Positions 53,429 to 62,206 are shown, numbered from the stretch's first letter. The stretch is 64,000 nt of DNA from JAKPUX01 sp035353815 (GCA_035353815.1 DAOQAG010000014.1:1-64000), one strand, 5' to 3'. Program-made: numbers and translations. The notes: a model not told the origin generated them from the letters alone.

Positions 53429-56128
53429 TCAGAAGGTGTAGCCTGCCGAAAAATACCAGCGCGTGCGGCCGTTGCTGGCCTTGCCATAAGCGACGGAGAC
53501 CGGTCCGGCCAGGGTTTTGGCTGACAGGGCGACGCCGCGGCCCGAGATGAAGTCACTGCCCTTGACGTCGACGGAGCTTTCCCAGACCGCGCCGAAATCG
53601 ATGCGGGTGGAAAGGTAAAAGTTGAGATAGTTTTTCCACGGCAGGGCATAGCGATACTCCAGACTCCCCAGAATCAGATTGCGCCCGCACCACTCCTCTT
53701 CCCGCAAGCCATAGAAAGAATTTTCCCCGCCGATCTTATACTGTTCCGAAAAGGGTGTGGTCAAATCCGCGGTGCCCCAGAGGAGCCGGGGCGAAAAGGT
53801 GCTGCGCTGTTTCCAGGTCCAGTAGGTGGTGAGCAGGTTCTGCACCATGAAATAAGAGATATCGGCGCCAAGAAATTTGCCGGACGAGAGTTCATAGCTG
53901 AAGGTGAAATATTTGCCGTGCCGGGGGTACAAGGTCTGGTCGCGGGTATCGACGATGCTGGTGAAGCCGATGGTGTTGACCAGCAGGTCGCCGGAGGCCG
54001 GGACCATGCCGGCGAGGGTGTGGAGGTTGGTCTTTTCCAGACGCATGAAACCCGAGAGCTGGCCGAGGCGGGCGAGCTGCATGCCCAGGCTGAAGAGGGC
54101 GCCGCTCGTGCGCCGCTCATATTCGCCGGCCCCGGAAAAATGGGTATAGTAGAAACGTTTGGCGTACTCCTCCTTGATCACCATCTGGCTGGTGAGGCTG
54201 GATTTCAGCAGGCGGCTGGTGTTCAGCTGGAGGGAGGTCTTTTGATCTCGGTCGCCGTATTGGCCGTGCCAGGTCAGTTCATTGGCCGTGCCGAAGATAT
54301 TGTCATTGGCGACTTCGACAAAAGCGCGGCCGTTGCGTTCCACATCATAGTGGCTGCCGAAGCGGAGAATGGTGTATTTCTTCTCCGCGAGCCGGACGAT
54401 GATTTCCCAGCCGGCGGGGCTGGACTGCGGCATGAGAGTGACCGCATCAAAGAGACCGGTGCCGAAGAGGTTGGTGACGGCGGTCTGCGCCTTTTCGCGC
54501 TGGAAAAGGTCGCCGCTTTTGAGGGAAAAATCGCGTTCGAGGACCCACGATCGGGTGACCGCTGCGCCCTCGAATTGAATACGGACTATTTTTCCCTCAT
54601 CGATCCAGAGATCGGCAATGCCGCTTGTGGCGTCGAAATGGATACTCTTCACCTCCGCGAGCGAGTAGCCGGCCTCGCGATAGCGCTGGATCAGCTCCGC
54701 CAGGGCTGTGCGGGCCTGGTGGCGATTCAGTGGCCGTCCGAGCTGCGGGGCAAAGGGCAGCAGGAGCAGGCTGTCCGGAAAGACCGAATTGCCATGCAGG
54801 CGGATTTTGTTGAGTTCCGGGAAGGGAGTGAGCTGATAAATCAGCGTGGTGTCCTGGTCGATAACGGCAATCCGCGCAGCGACGTCCTGATAATAGCCCG
54901 TTTCATGGAGTGTTGCCAGATTGGCATGGATATCCGCAAGGGTATAGGGCCGGCTGGTCCGGGTGTCGACGAGTTCGGAAAAGCCGAGGTGGAGGGTGCT
55001 TTCGAAAAGGATCTTTTGCACGCGAAAAGTATCCGGGTCGGCAGGGGCCAGGTCGCGGGCCTTGGCGGCGATGGCGCGCTGCAGTTGCGGAATGATCTCC
55101 TGCGTCCGGGAGCGCGCCTGTTCATAGAGCGACCGGAGGCCCGCCAGGTGGGATGGCGAAGCGGGGAACTCTTTAAAGGAAAGGACCAGATCGGCTTTTT
55201 CGATCTGTTCACGGTTGTGTTCCTGCTGCATGATGGTGGTGACCTGGTCCACCAGCTTCCAGGGCAGTTTGATGTCCTCGCGGTCGCGCAAGCTGGCGGT
55301 GCAGTCCACCGCCAGAACGATATCGGCACCCATCGCCCGGGTTTCGTCGACCGGCAAATTATCGCGCAAGCCGCCATCGACAAGGAGGGTGCTGTCATAT
55401 TCCACGGGAAGAAGGAGCAGCGGGACCGCGATCGAGGCGCGCATGGCCTCGATGAGATTGCCGTGCTGCAGCACTACCTTTTGCCCGGAGAGAAGATCGG
55501 TGGCGATGATTTTCAGGGGAACACGCAGGCGGCTGAAATCGGCTTCATGCAGCGGCGCATTGAGGAGGAGATCGGTCAAGGTGTTGGTGATCTTTTGACC
55601 GGGGGTAACCGCTTCCGGCAGGAAAAACTTGCCTCCGGCCATACGCAACTGCAAAAAGGCCCGGTTCTGTTTCTGTTTTTCGGAGAGAAACTGACTGGCG
55701 CGGCTGGGCGCATCGTTGAGGAGCCCGGCCACGTCCAGGCCCTGGATGGTCGACCAGAGCTCTTCCGGCGAGTAGCCTGAGGCATAGAGGCCGCCGACGA
55801 CCGAGCCCATGCTGGTACCGGCAATATAATCGATGGGGATATTGTGTTCGACGAGAACCTGGAGCACGCCCAGCTGGGCGAGGCCGCGCAGGCCGCCGCC
55901 GCTCAAGGCGAGTCCGACGGTCGGGCGGAGCGCCCGTTCTTCCGGCACGAAGGAGAAGGGCGAGAAGGCGGCGGCCCGCTGCAGGGGAATGGTTGCCAGC
56001 GTTTGCGGCCGCAGCGGGGCGGTGCTGCAGAGGAGCAAAACCAGGGCCAGGCGGCGCAGGATGCCGGAGCCGGCTGCCCTTGATGTCGTCCAGCTGTTCC
56101 GGAACGGCCGTCGCGGGTGCTTGAGCAT
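53429..56128 (-). CDS. Patatin-like phospholipase fused to POTRA and Omp85-type barrel
   Basis: About 899 residues. The signal region (ILRRLALVLLLCSTAPL) is followed by a patatin domain with oxyanion loop GLALSGGGLRGLAQLGVL, nucleophile GTSMGSVVGGLY and catalytic Asp in DGGLRDNLP. A POTRA-like middle (IRLHGNSVFPDSLLLLPF, then IVRIQFEGAAVTRSWVLERDF) leads to a C-terminal beta-barrel ending in Phe (WYFSAGYTF). This is the architecture of PlpD-like type Vd proteins, which expose or release a lipase through their own barrel. The start at 56128 gives a sensible signal peptide; the frame is open to 56257. Confidence 0.85.
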   Translation of the reverse strand: MLKHPRRPFRNSWTTSRAAGSGILRRLALVLLLCSTAPLRPQTLATIPLQRAAAFSPFSFVPEERALRPTVGLALSGGGLRGLAQLGVLQVLVEHNIPIDYIAGTSMGSVVGGLYASGYSPEELWSTIQGLDVAGLLNDAPSRASQFLSEKQKQNRAFLQLRMAGGKFFLPEAVTPGQKITNTLTDLLLNAPLHEADFSRLRVPLKIIATDLLSGQKVVLQHGNLIEAMRASIAVPLLLLPVEYDSTLLVDGGLRDNLPVDETRAMGADIVLAVDCTASLRDREDIKLPWKLVDQVTTIMQQEHNREQIEKADLVLSFKEFPASPSHLAGLRSLYEQARSRTQEIIPQLQRAIAAKARDLAPADPDTFRVQKILFESTLHLGFSELVDTRTSRPYTLADIHANLATLHETGYYQDVAARIAVIDQDTTLIYQLTPFPELNKIRLHGNSVFPDSLLLLPFAPQLGRPLNRHQARTALAELIQRYREAGYSLAEVKSIHFDATSGIADLWIDEGKIVRIQFEGAAVTRSWVLERDFSLKSGDLFQREKAQTAVTNLFGTGLFDAVTLMPQSSPAGWEIIVRLAEKKYTILRFGSHYDVERNGRAFVEVANDNIFGTANELTWHGQYGDRDQKTSLQLNTSRLLKSSLTSQMVIKEEYAKRFYYTHFSGAGEYERRTSGALFSLGMQLARLGQLSGFMRLEKTNLHTLAGMVPASGDLLVNTIGFTSIVDTRDQTLYPRHGKYFTFSYELSSGKFLGADISYFMVQNLLTTYWTWKQRSTFSPRLLWGTADLTTPFSEQYKIGGENSFYGLREEEWCGRNLILGSLEYRYALPWKNYLNFYLSTRIDFGAVWESSVDVKGSDFISGRGVALSAKTLAGPVSVAYGKASNGRTRWYFSAGYTF

Positions 56129-56191
56129 TGCCTGATCACCAATTAGGTCGGTGCCGCCCGGTGAGGAGATCCCCCCGGGCATAATACTAAA

Positions 56192-56247
56192 CAAGGTGCA
56201 AGGCTTCCCTCCGGCCCAGCGCGGGCGGGAGGATGCACTGCACCTTG
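56192..56247. promoter_or_regulatory. Inverted repeat upstream of the patatin-Omp85 gene
   Basis: CAAGGTGCA (56192-56200) and TGCACCTTG (56239-56247) are perfect complements. Between them, GC-rich arms CCTCC/GGAGG extend the pairing. In the patatin orientation the hairpin is followed by TTTAGTATT. It may be an attenuator or leader structure for that gene, or an operator in the divergent patatin/bioY region (56129-56413). No known riboswitch was recognised there. Confidence 0.4.
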
Positions 56248-56413
56248 AGTGATCCATCTACGCTTGATGATAATATATCAAAGCGGCGAGGAAAATGCAA
56301 CAGCAAAATGGCGACTGGCACGGACAAGGCGGAGCGTTCCACTGCCCAGACGCTGCCATCGTGCGGCCTGAGCGCAGACCCATAACGGCATCGGGCAACC
56401 CGGGAGGCACGAT

Positions 56414-56959
56414 TTGCCAGCCATGCCAACCCGCGTCATAACCGGAGCGGCCCTGATGGCTGCGCTGACCTGCTTCGGCTCTCTGGTGCGGATTCCCTTT
56501 TTTCCGGTACCCATTTCGCTGCAGAGCTTGTTCCCCCTTCTTGCAGGCGCCCTCTTTTCGCCCGGAGCGGCGGCGCTGACGCAGGGACTCTATCTGCTTC
56601 TCGGTTTGCTGGGTCTGCCGCTGTTCAGTCAGGGAGGCGGGCCCGCCTATCTGGCGCAGCCCACCTTTGGCTATCTCGCCGCCATGCCCATCACCGCCGC
56701 GCTGGTGGCTGCCGGCCGGGCCCGGCTCCGCCGTGACAGCTTTGCCCTGCTGCTCCTGTTGATGTCGGCGGGGGCGCTTTTTTTGCTTGTCTTTGGGAGT
56801 TGTTGGTTGTATTTTTCCTTTAACTGGATCATGGGCAAGCCCTTGTCGCTCTCGGCCGCCCTGCTGACGGGATTGGTGCTCTTTCTTCCCGGCGAGGCGC
56901 TCAAGGCGGTGGCGGCTGCCCTGGCTGCGAGAAAAATTCATCTTCAGGTGCGCGCATAA
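56414..56959 (+). CDS. bioY: Biotin transporter BioY
   Basis: A 181-residue membrane protein with about six transmembrane helices, the S-component that binds biotin in an ECF transporter. Seen are VRIPFFPVPISLQSLFPLLAG, GLLGLPLFSQGGGPAYLAQPTFGYL and a C-terminal LFLPGEALKAVAAALAARK. The start is probably TTG at 56414, with GGGAGG 6-7 bases upstream; an ATG lies at 56423. No EcfA/EcfT or biotin synthesis genes are in the window. It is followed 13 bp later by a sugar kinase gene. Confidence 0.9.
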   Translation: MPAMPTRVITGAALMAALTCFGSLVRIPFFPVPISLQSLFPLLAGALFSPGAAALTQGLYLLLGLLGLPLFSQGGGPAYLAQPTFGYLAAMPITAALVAAGRARLRRDSFALLLLLMSAGALFLLVFGSCWLYFSFNWIMGKPLSLSAALLTGLVLFLPGEALKAVAAALAARKIHLQVRA

Positions 56960-56972
56960 AGGAGAGCGGGTC

Positions 56973-57944
56973 ATGGCGAAACGGATCATTGGATTGGATG
57001 GTGGCGGGACCAAGACGCAAGGCGTGATGATCGACGCGCAGGGAGGGCTTTTGGCGCGGGTTGTCGGCGAATCTTCCAATATTCAGGCCATTGGCCCGGA
57101 ACGGCTCGGGGAGAATTTGTCCGCCCTGGTCCACGAGTTGACCGCTGCGGCGGGCTGCACCTCCGGCGAGGTCGATCATCTCTACGCCGGGCTGGCCGGC
57201 GCCGGACGTCCGGCGGACCGCGAGGCGATCTCCGCCCAGGTCACCTCGAGGGGATTGGCTAAAAAGCACACGATCGATACCGACGCCGCTGCGGCGCTGG
57301 CGGGTGCCTTTGGCGGCGGGCCCGGGATCATCGTCATTTCCGGCACCGGCTCGATCTGCTTCGGCAAGGACGAAAAGGGCACCCTCTATCGCTGCGGCGG
57401 CTGGGGCTTCAAGCTCGGTGATGAGGGCAGCGGCTATTATATCGGCCAGCAGGCCCTGATTGCGGCGCTGAAAGACCTCGATGGCCGCGGGCCAAAAACG
57501 GTGCTCCGGCGCCATTATGAAGACAAGTATGGGCTGAGCAGCGTCGATATGATCATCTCCCGGGTCTATTCGGACCAGATCGATCGCACCGAAATCGCCA
57601 GCAATGCCCCGGCGGTTTTCGCTGCGGCCGAGGCGGGCGATGCCGCGGCCCGGCAGATCATCGAGAGCGCCGGACGCGAAATCGGCCGGCTGGTGGCGGG
57701 TGCGGCACGGCGGATGGGCCGAGCAGGCCGCGAGGTTGCGGTGGCCTTGATTGGCAGCATCTTTCACCAGCGCCAGGTTCTGATGCCCTATATGCGCGAG
57801 GAGGCGCTGCAGGCGGTCGACCATGTGGATTTTATCGATCCCCGGTTCGAGCCCGCCGTCGGGGCCTGCATTATGGGATTGCAGCAAGAGGGGGTACCGA
57901 TCACCCCGGCGCTCCTGGATACCATGGAAAAGGCCCTCCGATGA
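56973..57944 (+). CDS. BadF/BcrA-type N-acetylglucosamine (or MurNAc) kinase
   Basis: A 323-residue ASKHA-fold kinase: phosphate-1 loop IIGLDGGGTKTQGVM, DTDAAAALAGAFGGGPGIIVISGTGSICFG (phosphate-2) and GGWGFKLGDEGSGYYIGQ. These match mammalian-type NagK and bacterial MurK, which phosphorylate GlcNAc or MurNAc. With murQ elsewhere in the window this suggests cell-wall sugar recycling; the substrate is inferred. AAAGGAG precedes the start. The stop codon sits inside the terminator hairpin that follows. Confidence 0.85.
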   Translation: MAKRIIGLDGGGTKTQGVMIDAQGGLLARVVGESSNIQAIGPERLGENLSALVHELTAAAGCTSGEVDHLYAGLAGAGRPADREAISAQVTSRGLAKKHTIDTDAAAALAGAFGGGPGIIVISGTGSICFGKDEKGTLYRCGGWGFKLGDEGSGYYIGQQALIAALKDLDGRGPKTVLRRHYEDKYGLSSVDMIISRVYSDQIDRTEIASNAPAVFAAAEAGDAAARQIIESAGREIGRLVAGAARRMGRAGREVAVALIGSIFHQRQVLMPYMREEALQAVDHVDFIDPRFEPAVGACIMGLQQEGVPITPALLDTMEKALR

Positions 57945-57956
57945 GGGCCTTTTTTT
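57930..57956 (+). terminator. Rho-independent terminator overlapping the kinase stop codon
   Basis: AAGGCCCTC pairs with GAGGGCCTT around the loop CGAT, followed by seven Ts. The TGA at 57942-57944 lies in the loop and descending arm, so the last codons form half of the stem. It ends the bioY-kinase operon. Confidence 0.88.
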
Positions 57957-57995
57957 AGGGGGGTGACGCTGCTGCCGAGGTCTCTCCGGTAGTCC

Positions 57996-58838
57996 TTATT
58001 TGAAAATGGAGACCTTTTGCGTTGTTTCCAGAGGCAGATTGAGCAGACCGAAGGGGGTATTGAGGTCGGCTGCGCCTGCAAGGGAACAGTCAATCGCGCC
58101 GCCGCTCAAGGCGGTTCTCAGCGAGGCGGCGACTCCGGAAAAATCGAGCCGGATGGGCAGGGCAATTTCGCCCGCTCCCTTTTGCGGGATCGCCGCGAGA
58201 TTCTGCGAGAGGCCGGAGGCCACCGGCTGGCCAGCGAGCTGGACCGCATAGTTCAGCTTGCCGATATCGAAGGCGAAGGCGTTGGGATTTTTCATCTTGA
58301 TGGCCAGGCTCAGATCCACGCCGCTCAGGTTCAGCTTGTTGACCTTGAGGCTGCCCAGTGATACCTCGGGTAGGCGCACATTCGGCATGGTGCCGGTTTT
58401 GGAGAAGGGGATGGTCATGCCGGCCAGCAGGCCGCCGGGATTCAGCGCTCCGGTGATCTGGTATTTCAACGAATCCAGAGATTTGGTGTTTTGAACCAGC
58501 GCATAGATCTCCTTGAAGTGGAGGGTGATGGGGATATGGGCATGGCCGTCACCCTGTGCCGGCACGGCAAAGCTGTTGGTAGTTTTTCCCGAAAAAAGCT
58601 CTTTCTCCTGCAAGGCAAAGGTATAGCTGAACCCCTGAAGCGAGGCGCCGAAGGCGTTGGGATTGTGCACCTTGAGGTCGAAATCGAGGGTGACCGCCTC
58701 GAATGAGAGATTCTGCAATCCGACGTGGGCCACGCTCACGCTCGGTGTTTGCACCAACTGCTGCAGACCCGCACACGCCAGCAGCAGGGCGCAGCTGATG
58801 GTGAGGCTGAGATGAAGGGCTGGGCGGAAATATTTCAT
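57996..58838 (-). CDS. WHy-domain (LEA type 2) lipoprotein
   Basis: A 280-residue protein with a lipoprotein signal (MKYFRPALHLSLTISCALLLAC; lipobox LLAC). Two WHy/LEA-2 beta domains follow, each with the NPNAF motif: VTLDFDLKVHNPNAFGASLQG and LSLAIKMKNPNAFAFDIGKL. Such domains occur in plant desiccation proteins and in many bacterial lipoproteins of unknown role. The start at 58838 is supported by AAAGGAG eight bases upstream. It overlaps the end of deoC, so the two are cotranscribed. Confidence 0.85.
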   Translation of the reverse strand: MKYFRPALHLSLTISCALLLACAGLQQLVQTPSVSVAHVGLQNLSFEAVTLDFDLKVHNPNAFGASLQGFSYTFALQEKELFSGKTTNSFAVPAQGDGHAHIPITLHFKEIYALVQNTKSLDSLKYQITGALNPGGLLAGMTIPFSKTGTMPNVRLPEVSLGSLKVNKLNLSGVDLSLAIKMKNPNAFAFDIGKLNYAVQLAGQPVASGLSQNLAAIPQKGAGEIALPIRLDFSGVAASLRTALSGGAIDCSLAGAADLNTPFGLLNLPLETTQKVSIFK

Positions 58839-58842
58839 AGGG

Positions 58843-59550
58843 TCACTCCTTTGCAGCATTCATGGCGGTAACGATGGCGACGCTGGCGCTGGCGCCGATA
58901 CGGCTGGCGCCGGCGGCGATCATGGCCAGGGCCGTCTCCAGATCGCGGATACCGCCGGAGGCTTTGACGCCGAGATTCCGGCCGACGCAGCGGTGCATCA
59001 GGGCGATGTCGGCTACGGTGGCGCCGGCCTTACCGAATCCGGTTGAGGTCTTGACGAAATGGGCGCCCGCGGCGCGGCTCAGCTCACAGGCACGGATTTT
59101 TTCCTCATCGTCAAGCAGACAGGTTTCGAGAATGACCTTGACCAGATGGGGCGACGCGGCGCGAACCACGCCGGCAATGTCATTGAGCACCTGGTCTTGA
59201 TAGCCCGATTTGAGCCAGCCGGCATGGAGGACCATATCGATTTCGCGCGCGCCGTCCTGAACTGCGCGCCGGGTCTCCTCCGCCTTGCTCTCCGGCAGGA
59301 TCGTGCCGAGGGGGAATCCGACCACCGTGCACACCGGGATGCCGGTGCCCTGGAGGAGTTCGCTGCAAAAGTCGACCCAGGAGGGATTGACGCAAACCGA
59401 GGCGAAGCGGTAGGTGGCCGCCTCGCGGCAGAGCTGTTCGAACTGGGGTGCCGTGGCCTCCGGCTTGAGCAGGGTATGATCAATGAGCCCGGCCAGGGCA
59501 GCGGGGGTCAGATTATTTATTTCAGGGGGAACAAAGGGTGGCGTCTGCAT
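58843..59550 (-). CDS. deoC: Deoxyribose-phosphate aldolase
   Basis: A 235-residue class I aldolase (TIM barrel) splitting 2-deoxyribose-5-phosphate into acetaldehyde and glyceraldehyde-3-phosphate. Seen are LIDHTLLKPEAT, VCVNPSWV, VVGFPLGT, EIDMVLHAGWLKSG, VKVILETCLL and the Schiff-base lysine in FVKTSTGF, then VKASGGIRD. AAAGGAAACC precedes the ATG. It is the middle gene of a minus-strand trio with a mutase-like gene and the WHy lipoprotein. Confidence 0.96.
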   Translation of the reverse strand: MQTPPFVPPEINNLTPAALAGLIDHTLLKPEATAPQFEQLCREAATYRFASVCVNPSWVDFCSELLQGTGIPVCTVVGFPLGTILPESKAEETRRAVQDGAREIDMVLHAGWLKSGYQDQVLNDIAGVVRAASPHLVKVILETCLLDDEEKIRACELSRAAGAHFVKTSTGFGKAGATVADIALMHRCVGRNLGVKASGGIRDLETALAMIAAGASRIGASASVAIVTAMNAAKE

Positions 59551-59559
59551 GGTTTCCTT

Positions 59560-60312
59560 TCAATGTACGGGGGCCAATTTGCCCGCGTGGCCGAGGAGAA
59601 GCGGCAGCAACGCCGTGGCGGGGAAAGTGCCGAGGGATCCGGCGCTGCAGGCAATCTCATCGAAAGTCTGGACCATATCATAGCGGGCTGTGCCCGACTG
59701 GATCATCACCGGCACCGGATGCCAGGAGATCGCGCCCAGGGCGCTGGGACAGGAGTGGTCCCCGCAGACGGCCAGCACCGCCGGTGCGGATTCGAGGAGC
59801 TGGGGAATGCAGAGGTCGAAATCCTCGATGGTTTTTATTTTTTCATAATAGCCGCCCAGGCTGCCCTCTCTTCCGGGTGCGGTATAATGGAGGATGACGG
59901 CATCGTGTTCCGGAAGTGCCGTACAGGCCCGGCCGATCAGTTCCGCCGGAAGATCCGGCGCCGCGAGCGCGGTGATCCCGGCCGCAGAGAATAGCTCGAG
60001 ATATTCCTGGCTGGCGGAGATGGCGCACGCCCGCAGGCCGAGCTGGGCATGCCAGTCGGGGGCCTGCTCCCGGTGCCAGCCCAGCAGTCGTTTCAGCGTG
60101 GTCTGCGGAGCCGGAGTGAGTCCGGGTGCAATGGGATGGAGCTGGCCGCACTCTGCCCGGCGCGCCAGGGCGTTGAGGTGAGGCCGGTGCGCTTGTTGCA
60201 GCTCGGTGAGCATGTTGGGTCCTGACTGCACGCCGCCGATGCCGCCGAGCAGCACCATTACAAACTTCTGATCACTGGCCTGCACATAGGGCAGGATATC
60301 TGGATAGAACAT
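59560..60312 (-). CDS. Short, degenerate phosphoglycerate-mutase-like protein (alkaline phosphatase superfamily)
   Basis: A 250-residue protein resembling the ends of archaeal-type ApgM (about 400 residues) with the central part missing. The N-terminus (KFVMVLLGGIGG ... HLNALARRAECGQL) aligns with the GDGMxD ... NLDxLA region but lacks the metal-binding Asp. TPAPQTTLKRLLGW stands where ApgM has PGSDxxxLxLLGY, so the phosphate-accepting Ser is missing. The C-terminal CGDHSCPSALGAISWHPVP keeps the GDHS(T)P metal motif. It is probably catalytically altered or inactive. A complete gpmI lies next door on the other strand. Confidence 0.65.
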   Translation of the reverse strand: MFYPDILPYVQASDQKFVMVLLGGIGGVQSGPNMLTELQQAHRPHLNALARRAECGQLHPIAPGLTPAPQTTLKRLLGWHREQAPDWHAQLGLRACAISASQEYLELFSAAGITALAAPDLPAELIGRACTALPEHDAVILHYTAPGREGSLGGYYEKIKTIEDFDLCIPQLLESAPAVLAVCGDHSCPSALGAISWHPVPVMIQSGTARYDMVQTFDEIACSAGSLGTFPATALLPLLLGHAGKLAPVH

Positions 60313-60423
60313 TCCGCGCGTTCCCGTTGCTGGTGAAATTACGTGTGCGCCTCAAGTTAAACCTTTTTTGCCAATATTTCAATGACTTTGTTGGTGCACG
60401 CCGGCCGGGGATCAAGAAGCTCT

Positions 60424-60453
60424 TTTAACTGAGCAAAATTTTTACTAACTTTG
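60424..60453 (+). promoter_or_regulatory. Candidate gpmI promoter
   Basis: TTTAAC (60424-60429) and TAACTT (60446-60451) are 16 bp apart, 40 bp before gpmI. Read as TTTT-N19-TAACTTTG (60423-60453), it fits the Bacteroidetes-type TTTG-N19-TAnnTTTG consensus well, the best such match seen in the window. Confidence 0.45.
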
Positions 60454-60496
60454 ATTTTAAAACGTATCCCTTCCCCTGAAATGAAAGGCTGCTATC

Positions 60497-62125
60497 ATGT
60501 CGCTCGAATTAAAGAAACTGGCACGCTTCGGCGGGCGGCCCGGCCCCCTGCTGCTGATCATCATGGATGGTGTCGGACTGGGCAAACACGATGAGACCAA
60601 CGCCGTCTATATGGCAAAAACCCCGGTGCTGGACGAACTTTTCGCCAGCCATTTTTTTACCTCGCTCAAGGCGCATGGCACCGCCGTCGGCTTGCCGAGC
60701 GACGACGATATGGGCAACAGCGAGGTCGGCCACAACGCCATCGGCGCCGGGCGGGTCTTTGCCCAAGGCGCCAAGCTGGTGGACGGATCGATCGCCAGCG
60801 GCAGGATATTCACCACCCCGATCTGGGAGAAGCTGATCGCGCGCGGCACCAGCGGCGCAACGCTCCATTTTATCGGTCTGCTCTCGGACGGCAATGTCCA
60901 TTCGCATGTCAAGCAGCTCTTCGCCCTGCTCGAGAACTGTGCCGACAAAGGGGTCAAACGGGTGCGCCTGCACGTCCTTCTGGACGGCCGCGATGTCGGG
61001 GCCAAGACCGCGTTGACCTATATCGCCCAGACAGAGGCGCTGCTCAGCCGCCTCAACACCCGGCAGGGCTGCGATTATCGCATCGCCTCCGGCGGCGGCC
61101 GCATGGTGACCACGATGGATCGTTACAACGCCGACTGGAGCGTCGTGCAGCGCGGCTGGAACGCCCATGTTCTCGGCCAGGCGCGCGGCTTCGCTTCGGC
61201 AACGGAAGCGGTAGAGACCATGTATCGTGAAGATCCCCAAATGACCGATCAATATCTTGCGGCCTTCGTCATCGTCGACAGCGCCGGCAAGGCGGTTGGA
61301 ACCATCGAGGATGGCGACGGGGTTGTCGATTTCAACTTTCGCGGCGACCGCGCCATTGAAATCTCCCGGGCCTTTGAGGAGATGAATTTTGCCGAGTTCG
61401 ATCGCCAGCGCTACCCGGAGGTCCTCTACGCCGGGATGATGGAGTACGACGGCGATCTGCATATCCCGCATAACTATCTGGTCTCTCCCCCCGAGATCGA
61501 TCGGGTGCTCTCCGAGTACCTGTGCGCCAGCGGCGTCCCCTCCTTTGCCCTTTCGGAGACGCAGAAATACGGACATGTCACCTACTTTTGGAACGGCAAC
61601 CGCTCCGGCTATATCGATGCGAAGCTCGAGCAGTTCGTAGAGATCCCCTCGGACAAGATCCAGTTCGACAAGGCCCCGAAGATGAAAGCGCTCGAGATCG
61701 CCACCGAGGCGGAAAAGCTGCTGCGCAGCGGCCGTTTTCGCTTCGGTCGCGTCAATTTTGCCAATGGCGACATGGTCGGCCACACCGGCGTGATGGAGGC
61801 CGCGATCATGGCGGTGGAGACCGTCGACGGCTGTGTCGGCCAGCTGATCGAGGTGGTCAAGGCGCTCAAGGGCATTGCGGTCATCACCGCCGATCACGGC
61901 AACGCCGACGAGATGTTCACCGTCAAGAACGGCATCACATCGGTTAAAACCGCGCACACCCTCAATCCCGTCCCCTTTGTGATCGTCGATCCCCTCTTCG
62001 CCGGCGAGTACGAGCTGGCGGCGGTGGAGCATCCCGGTCTCAGCAACCTTGCCGCAACGCTGCTGAACCTGCTCGGCTATGCGGCTCCAGCGGAGTACGA
62101 CCCGTCGCTGATCACGGTTAAATAA
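60497..62125 (+). CDS. gpmI: 2,3-bisphosphoglycerate-independent phosphoglycerate mutase
   Basis: A 542-residue dimanganese enzyme interconverting 3- and 2-phosphoglycerate. The first metal site IIMDGVGLG and nucleophile-containing DDDMGNSEVGHNAIGAGR are followed by the mutase domain (HVLLDGRDVGAKTAL, ASGGGRMVTTMDRYNADW, NFRGDRAIEISRAF), then NFANGDMVGHTG and VITADHGNADEM. All metal-binding residues appear present. GAAAGG precedes the ATG. Length is slightly above the usual 510-515. It ends at a strong bidirectional terminator. Confidence 0.97.
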   Translation: MSLELKKLARFGGRPGPLLLIIMDGVGLGKHDETNAVYMAKTPVLDELFASHFFTSLKAHGTAVGLPSDDDMGNSEVGHNAIGAGRVFAQGAKLVDGSIASGRIFTTPIWEKLIARGTSGATLHFIGLLSDGNVHSHVKQLFALLENCADKGVKRVRLHVLLDGRDVGAKTALTYIAQTEALLSRLNTRQGCDYRIASGGGRMVTTMDRYNADWSVVQRGWNAHVLGQARGFASATEAVETMYREDPQMTDQYLAAFVIVDSAGKAVGTIEDGDGVVDFNFRGDRAIEISRAFEEMNFAEFDRQRYPEVLYAGMMEYDGDLHIPHNYLVSPPEIDRVLSEYLCASGVPSFALSETQKYGHVTYFWNGNRSGYIDAKLEQFVEIPSDKIQFDKAPKMKALEIATEAEKLLRSGRFRFGRVNFANGDMVGHTGVMEAAIMAVETVDGCVGQLIEVVKALKGIAVITADHGNADEMFTVKNGITSVKTAHTLNPVPFVIVDPLFAGEYELAAVEHPGLSNLAATLLNLLGYAAPAEYDPSLITVK

Positions 62126-62148
62126 GCTGCGGCTTTTACGCCTGGAAG

Positions 62149-62190
62149 CAAAAAAGCCTCTCCGGTACTGTACCGGAGAGGCTTTTTTTT
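62149..62190. terminator. Bidirectional terminator between gpmI and transketolase
   Basis: GCCTCTCCGG and CCGGAGAGGC (62156-62165, 62173-62182) form a perfect 10-bp stem around a 7-nt loop. It is preceded by a run of As and followed by eight Ts, so it can terminate transcription from both the gpmI and tkt sides. Confidence 0.92.
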
Positions 62191-62206
62191 CTCTTGCGCC
62201 CGGGCG

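Noticed and set aside
56258..56413. BirA operator or riboswitch upstream of bioY
   Set aside because: No TTGTAACC-type operator and no recognisable riboswitch core; only a short AT-rich inverted repeat near 56262-56284 is visible.
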